Positions 59,516 through 64,000 of a stretch of DNA of 64,000 nt are shown one piece after another. The notes under the pieces were generated by a model. The model worked only from the letters and a program-made list of their open reading frames with translations, had not been told where the DNA came from and made no database searches. The position numbers were made by a program, and so were the translations under genes. Source of the DNA: JAEUJM01 sp041918615 (GTDB lineage Bacteria; Actinomycetota; Acidimicrobiia; Acidimicrobiales; DATDAH01); contig JAYRVH010000089.1 in the NCBI GenBank assembly GCA_041918615.1, positions 1 through 64,000 on the forward strand. The letters are read 5' to 3'. Numbering within the stretch: the first letter of the stretch is position 1; every line of letters starts with the position of its first letter.

Positions 59516-61576
59516 TCAGGGCAGCTCGCCGGTCTCCAGCAGGATCCTGAAGCCGGCCTCGTCCAGCACCGGGACCCCGAGGTCCTCGGCTCTGGTGAGC
59601 TTCGATGCGCCGGGGTCCACGCCGACCACGACCGCAGTGGTCTTCTTCGAGACGCTGCCCGGTGCCCTGCCGCCTCGAGCCTTGATGGCCTCGGTGGCCC
59701 CCTCGCGGCTGAACCCGTCGAGCGTGCCGGTCACGACCACCGACTTCCCGTTGAGCGTCTGCGCCACCACGGGCGCCGCGGGCCCCTCGAAGTTGAGGCC
59801 GGCGTGGCGAAGCCGGTCGATGACCGACCGGTTCTCGTCGTCGGCGAAGAAGCGATGCACACTCCGGGCGATGATCGGGCCCACTCCCGGGACGGCGGCG
59901 ATTGCGTCCTCGGGAGCGGCCACGATGGCGTCGAGGTGCCCGAAGTGCTGCGCCAGGACCGCGCTGCCCGCACCGCCCAGGTGGGCGATGTTGAGGCCCA
60001 CCAACAGGTTGGCCAAGGGCCGCTGCTTCGACGCCTCGATGGCCGAGGCCAGGTTGCGCACCGACGTCTCGCCGAAACCCTCGAGGCCACTGATGCGGTC
60101 GAAGTCGAGCTCGTAGAGGTCGGCGACGTCGTCGACGAGGCCGAGCTCGGCAAACAGGCGGACGGTCTGCTCACCGAGCCCCTCGATGTCCATCGCTCCC
60201 CGCGAGGCGAAGTGCCCGATCGCACCGGCTCGTCTCGCGGGGCATCGCCCGTTCGGGCAGAAGGTGGCACTCTCGCCGTCCAGCCGCAGCAACGTGTGGC
60301 CGCAGGCGGGGCATTCGGTGGGGAACTCCCACTCGGGGAGGCCGTCGGGGCGGTCGGCGAGCACGGGGCCGACGACCTCGGGGATGACGTCGCCCGCCTT
60401 GCGGACCACGACGGTGTCACCCGGGCGCACGTCCTTCGCCCTGACCTGGTCCTGGTTGTGCAGGGTGGCCAGGCCCACCGTCGACCCCCCCACGAACACA
60501 GGCTCGAGCTCCGCGAACGGTGTGGCCTTGCCGGTGCGGCCGATGGAGACCGAGATGGCGACGAGCCGGGTGGTTCGCTCCTCCGGTGGGAACTTGTAGG
60601 CAATGGCCCACCGCGGCGCCTTGCTCGTGGCGCCGAGGAGGGTGCGGGTCGCCAGGTCGTCCACCTTCACCACGACGCCGTCGATCTCGTAGTCGAGGTC
60701 GTGACGGTGGTCCTCCCAGCGACGACAGAACGCGTGCACGGCCTCGAGGCTGTCGAGCGTCGCTATCTCGGGGTTCACCGGCAGGCCCAGCCCGGCCAGC
60801 CAGGCCAGGGTCTCGCTGTGACGCTCGAAGGCCGGACCGCCCTGCACCTCGCCGAGCTGGTACGACCACCACGAGAGCTCACGGCTGGCGGTGACCGACG
60901 AGTCCTTCTGGCGGAGGGAGCCCGCCGCCGAGTTCCTGGGGTTGACGAACAGGCGCCCACCGGCTTCGTCCTGGCGCCGATTGAGCGCCTCGAAGGCCGC
61001 CACAGGCATGTACACCTCGCCCCGCACCTCCAGCACGGGCGGGGCGCCGTCGGGCAGGAGCCGTGGGACGGTGGCCAGGGTGGCGACGTTGGCGGTGACG
61101 TCCTCGCCCGCCCGACCGTCGCCGCGCGTCGCCGCCTGCACGTAGTGGCCGCCCTCGTAGCGGATCGACATGGCCACACCGTCGATCTTCAGCTCGCACA
61201 CGTAGCGGACCGACGCGCCGTCCGCGTCCGGGGCGCCGGGCTCACCGCCCTGGCCGGCCGCGAGGCGACGTTCGAGCCGCGCCCCCCAGGCGATCAGCTC
61301 GTCGGCGGAGAAGGCGTTGTCGAGCGACATCATGGGTTGGCGGTGGACCACCGGGGCGAAGAGCGCGGACGGCGCACTCCCGACCCGCTGGGTGGGCGAC
61401 CCGGGCGTGATCAGCTCGGGGAACTCGCCTTCGAGCGCCTGGAGCTCACGGACGAGGGCGTCGTAGTCCGCATCCGAGATCTCGGGGGCGTCGAGCTCGT
61501 GGTAGCGACGGTTGTGGTGCTCGATCTGCGCGCGGAGCGCGTCGACCCGGCCGGCCACCTCGGCGATCTCGGCCAC
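59516..61576 (-). CDS. ligA: NAD-dependent DNA ligase
   Basis: A 686-residue ligase that seals nicks in replication and repair. The Ia domain begins with RIEHHNRRYHELDAPEISDADYD-like sequence. The AMP lysine is in CELKIDGVAMSIRYEGG. The OB fold follows, then the Cys4 zinc finger (CPACGHTLL and FCPNGRC), helix-hairpin-helix repeats (GFGETSVRNL, AAVPGVGPII) and a C-terminal BRCT domain (SVVVTGTLDGFSREGA). It lies 6 bases behind the MetE-like gene, the order also found in mycobacteria. Confidence 0.97.
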   Translation of the reverse strand: MAEIAEVAGRVDALRAQIEHHNRRYHELDAPEISDADYDALVRELQALEGEFPELITPGSPTQRVGSAPSALFAPVVHRQPMMSLDNAFSADELIAWGARLERRLAAGQGGEPGAPDADGASVRYVCELKIDGVAMSIRYEGGHYVQAATRGDGRAGEDVTANVATLATVPRLLPDGAPPVLEVRGEVYMPVAAFEALNRRQDEAGGRLFVNPRNSAAGSLRQKDSSVTASRELSWWSYQLGEVQGGPAFERHSETLAWLAGLGLPVNPEIATLDSLEAVHAFCRRWEDHRHDLDYEIDGVVVKVDDLATRTLLGATSKAPRWAIAYKFPPEERTTRLVAISVSIGRTGKATPFAELEPVFVGGSTVGLATLHNQDQVRAKDVRPGDTVVVRKAGDVIPEVVGPVLADRPDGLPEWEFPTECPACGHTLLRLDGESATFCPNGRCPARRAGAIGHFASRGAMDIEGLGEQTVRLFAELGLVDDVADLYELDFDRISGLEGFGETSVRNLASAIEASKQRPLANLLVGLNIAHLGGAGSAVLAQHFGHLDAIVAAPEDAIAAVPGVGPIIARSVHRFFADDENRSVIDRLRHAGLNFEGPAAPVVAQTLNGKSVVVTGTLDGFSREGATEAIKARGGRAPGSVSKKTTAVVVGVDPGASKLTRAEDLGVPVLDEAGFRILLETGELP

Positions 61577-61582
61577 GGCCGT

Positions 61583-62590
61583 TCAGGCCCCGGCGGAGAG
61601 GCGCACGCCGACGGCCTGGTCGTACAGGCGCTGCGCGACCGTGCGGGCCAGGTCGAGCACGTGAGCGGCCTGGGGGATCCCGTGGTAGGCCAGCCCACAG
61701 GCCGGCGTGACGATGGCCTGCGCGCGCAGGAGGACCGGATCACAGCCTCCCCGGACCATCTCGCACCAGAGATCGCACAACTGCCGCCAGACCCGGTCGG
61801 CGGTGGTGCCGAGCGGACCGTCGGTGGGCACCGCTCCCCATGCCACCCAGCCGCCCCCGTCCAGGAAGTGCCCGATCGTGGCCGCCGACCGGTCGAGGCC
61901 GGCGTCGATGGGGGCCGAGAGCACCTGCGGGCCCGCCTGGAGGACCACGCGCCAGTCGGCGGCGCCGCAGCAGTGCAGCCCCGTGACCGCACGGGGCTCG
62001 ATCGTGGCCAGTGCCCCTGAAACCAGGTCGACGGCACGGTCGGGCGGGATCGGGAACCCGGGGTGCATGCAGCCGGCGAGGCCCGGCTCGTCGACGAACA
62101 CCAGGAGCGGTGCATCCGGCAGCTTGCGGGCGGCGAGGTCGAGCAGGGCCAGCGAACGCGCCCGGACGGCGGTGCCGGCGGCGAGGAACGCCCGTTCGGC
62201 ATCGAGGCCGGCCCCATGGAGGGCGAGGCCGAGCGTCACCGGGCCGGTGAGTTGCAGCTTGACCCACCCGCGCCGACCCGACGCGGCGTCGAGGAACGCC
62301 CGCACCCCGCCGAAGGGCTCGCCCGCGAGTGCGGTGTCCGACGGCGGAGCATCAGGGTCGACGTCGTCGAGCGCGATGGCGAGCGAGCCGTCGGTGCCCA
62401 CGTCGACTCCGGGAATCCCCCAGGCGGCCTGGGCGATCATCCCCTCGAGGGGCGATCTGCTGGGGAGCGACGGTGCCGCAGGGAGGGCGGGATGTGACTC
62501 GAGCACGAACGCGGCCGCCTCGTCCGGGGCGAGGTGGGGAAGGCTTCCGATCGATGTCGCCGCACCGAGGGGCAGGTCGTTCGCCCTCAT
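61583..62590 (-). CDS. MetE C-terminal-like (B12-independent methionine synthase fold) protein
   Basis: A 335-residue barrel protein from the ATG at 62590. GAATSIGSLPHLAPDEAAAFVL resembles the N-terminus of MetE/UROD-like proteins. Zinc ligands are visible as HCC in GLHCCGAADW and Cys in TPACGLAYHG, as in the MetE C-terminal domain. The MetE N-terminal half is absent, so it is a single-domain homolog. Such genes stand next to ligA in actinobacteria. A methyl-transfer role from an unknown donor is the reasonable guess. Confidence 0.85.
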   Translation of the reverse strand: MRANDLPLGAATSIGSLPHLAPDEAAAFVLESHPALPAAPSLPSRSPLEGMIAQAAWGIPGVDVGTDGSLAIALDDVDPDAPPSDTALAGEPFGGVRAFLDAASGRRGWVKLQLTGPVTLGLALHGAGLDAERAFLAAGTAVRARSLALLDLAARKLPDAPLLVFVDEPGLAGCMHPGFPIPPDRAVDLVSGALATIEPRAVTGLHCCGAADWRVVLQAGPQVLSAPIDAGLDRSAATIGHFLDGGGWVAWGAVPTDGPLGTTADRVWRQLCDLWCEMVRGGCDPVLLRAQAIVTPACGLAYHGIPQAAHVLDLARTVAQRLYDQAVGVRLSAGA

Positions 62591-62721
62591 CGGTGGCTCT
62601 CTCTCGATTGGCTCAACGCATCGCTCCCCAACACTGCAAGGTGATCGGACCTGGTGTGATCCGGTCCCGCCCCCGCCACTGGAATAGCCACGGCCCCGGC
62701 ACACGCGCAAATCTCGCGCCT

Positions 62722-63609
62722 GTGCGAGCCGACTCGACCTTGGCCTACCGGGTGGTGTGGGTCCTGTTGCCGTTTGCCGCGGGCCCGGCCCTGGCCGATG
62801 CGCTCGAACCGCGATCGGGAGCGGTGCGCACCCTGGCCTCGGTGGCCCTCTGGCTCGGGTGGGCCGGCGTGCTCGCGGCCTCACTCGTCCCGAGCACCGT
62901 CAGCCTCACGGTCGTCCGTACCCTCACCCCCGTCGGCGCCGTCGCCGCGACCTGGGCCGCGGTCGAGGCATCGCGCTCCCTGCCCGACGGCGTTGGGGTC
63001 ACGACGACGCTGGCCCTCGCCAGCACGGCGATCGCGTCGGTGGTCGTGATGGCACCCGGGATCGGCGACCGATTCGTCGACGGCTCGTCCTACGGGCCCG
63101 AGCGACGGCTCCCGCTCCGGATCCCGGCCCCGTTGCTGTTCGGCCCGCTCGAGCTGGCCTGGTCGGCGGCCCTGGCGGGGGCCGTGACGGGGCCGCTCCT
63201 CCTGGCCGCCGAACGGTGGGTCGCAGGCGGTGCCGCCCTGGTGATCGGCGTCCCGGTGTGCGTCCTGGCCGTCCGTTCGATGCACACGCTCGCCCGGCGG
63301 TGGGTGGTGCTCGTGCCCGGAGGGATGGTCATCCACGACCCGCTCACGGTGACCGAATCGGTGCTCATGCCGCGCACCATGATCGAGCGCCTCGCACCCG
63401 CGGAGGCCGACACCGATGCCTTCGACCTCACCCAACGAGCGGCGGGCCTCGCCCTCGAGGTGACGCTGCGCGAACCACTGCCCGTGAGCCTCTACACCCC
63501 GCGGTCCCGCGTGCCCGCGTCGGCCACCGTCGGGGCCCTGCTGTTCACGCCCACGCGACCCGCCGCGGTGCTCGACGCCGCCGTGGAGCGCCGAATCCGG
63601 GTCGGCTGA
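62722..63609 (+). CDS. Conserved membrane protein
   Basis: A 295-residue protein from GTG 62722 (VRADSTLAYRVVWVLLPFAAG) with five or six membrane helices in the first 190 residues. A soluble C-terminal part has RRWVVLVPGGMVIHDPLTVTESVLMPRTMIERLAPA. Such a C-terminal PH-like/bPH domain after membrane helices is common in actinobacterial proteins of unknown function. It converges on mnmA. No catalytic motif is recognised. Confidence 0.78.
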   Translation: MRADSTLAYRVVWVLLPFAAGPALADALEPRSGAVRTLASVALWLGWAGVLAASLVPSTVSLTVVRTLTPVGAVAATWAAVEASRSLPDGVGVTTTLALASTAIASVVVMAPGIGDRFVDGSSYGPERRLPLRIPAPLLFGPLELAWSAALAGAVTGPLLLAAERWVAGGAALVIGVPVCVLAVRSMHTLARRWVVLVPGGMVIHDPLTVTESVLMPRTMIERLAPAEADTDAFDLTQRAAGLALEVTLREPLPVSLYTPRSRVPASATVGALLFTPTRPAAVLDAAVERRIRVG

Positions 63610-63656
63610 CCGCCCCGCTTCGGTGCAGCGCCGTCAGGGGATGCGGAACAGGTCGC

Positions 63657-64000
63657 TCAGCGGGCGGTCCCGCCCCCGAGCACGACGTCGCCGTCGTAGA
63701 GCACGACGCTCTGGCCCGGCGCGACCCGTCGCTGAGGCTCGTGCCACCGCAGGACGTCACCAGCGAGGTCGGCCCGGCCGACGGTGCCGTGCGCGGAGCA
63801 CTGCACCGACACCGGGCCTTCGACTGCGGGCCCCGACCAGGCCAGGTCGGCCAGGACCAGTTCCCGGGTGAGCAGGTCGGCCCGGGACCCGACGGTGACG
63901 ACCGCACCGACCGTGTCGACCGCGACGACGAAACGGGGCTCCGCTCCCCCGGCGAGGCCGAGGCCCTTGCGCTGGCCGACCGTGACGAGCTCGACCGCCG
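63657..64000 (-). CDS. mnmA: tRNA-specific 2-thiouridylase, 3' part
   Basis: The last 113 codons of a gene cut by the window edge. VELVTVGQRKGLGLAGG, PRFVVAVDTVGAVVTVGS and the end SVVLYDGDVVLGGGTAR match the central and C-terminal beta-barrel domains of MnmA (TrmU). The enzyme thiolates U34 of tRNA-Glu, tRNA-Gln and tRNA-Lys, including Glu and Gln acceptors of the kind at the left end of this window. The catalytic cysteines lie outside the window. Confidence 0.9.
   Translation of the reverse strand, partial: AVELVTVGQRKGLGLAGGAEPRFVVAVDTVGAVVTVGSRADLLTRELVLADLAWSGPAVEGPVSVQCSAHGTVGRADLAGDVLRWHEPQRRVAPGQSVVLYDGDVVLGGGTAR

Overview
The window is a stretch of very GC-rich chromosome with dense, short-spaced genes, many GTG starts, actinobacterial-type promoters and an actinobacterial gene order. 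The best guess is an uncultured or little-studied member of the Actinomycetota, probably class Acidimicrobiia. This rests on gene content and order (leuCD, gltX, leuB, serA, ilvBNC, gatCAB, ligA and a MetE-like gene next to mnmA all within 64 kb, as in mycobacteria), not on a marker-gene search. No phage, insertion sequence, rRNA or CRISPR array was seen.

Layout. 1-0.6 kb: the end of an unidentified gene, a decayed AAA-ATPase fragment, and tRNA-Glu(CUC) and tRNA-Gln(CUG). 0.6-8.6 kb (minus): an attenuated leuB-ilvE-cimA operon, then a small conserved gene, corA, a SnoaL-like gene, gltX and a YdcF-type protein running towards the tRNAs. 8.6-21 kb: greA, an alpha/beta hydrolase, ppx/gppA, an IclR regulator divergent from leuCD, an amine oxidase, a beta-propeller lipoprotein, an SDR/DUF2867 protein and attenuated leuA. 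21-29 kb: a Lys/Ala-tailed membrane protein, serA, a flavoprotein, an S9 peptidase, an aspartate-type aminotransferase and serC. 29-45 kb: an acyl-CoA ligase, a GT-C-like membrane protein, the attenuated ilvB-ilvN-ilvC operon, AIM24, an MFS protein, ilvD, a sulfatase-like membrane protein, a MATE transporter and a Fic protein with a palindromic operator. 45-64 kb: an Eis-like acetyltransferase, a lipoprotein, gatCAB with a hydrolase and ferredoxin upstream, an SCP2 protein, a three-gene operon of two near-identical N-terminal-twitch radical SAM enzymes plus a 14-TM MFS exporter, a PASTA kinase, ligA, a MetE-like protein, a membrane protein and the 3' end of mnmA.

How the genes work together. 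The window encodes nearly the whole branched-chain amino acid pathway: citramalate synthase for 2-oxobutyrate without threonine, AHAS, KARI, DHAD, the transaminase and LeuABCD. It also holds two of the three serine steps and the indirect Gln-tRNA route (GluRS, its two tRNA substrates and GatCAB). Three of the BCAA transcription units (leuA, leuB-ilvE-cimA, ilvBNC) begin with a tiny leader peptide rich in Leu/Val/Ile codons, then a hairpin that starts at or overlaps the stop codon, then a terminator. All three share a promoter geometry that makes the leader mRNA nearly leaderless. leuCD instead faces an IclR-type regulator across a palindrome.

Most unusual observations. (1) CimA and GatB, unrelated proteins, share an 84-nt/28-residue repeat in the same reading frame just behind their start codons. 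(2) Two copies of a palindromic repeat with compensatory base changes, one of them supplying the stop codon of an MFS gene. (3) The twin radical SAM-MFS operon, with no obvious substrate gene. (4) A third, mixed Leu-Val-Ile attenuator in front of leuB. (5) An alpha/beta hydrolase with no usual start codon, in frame with greA.
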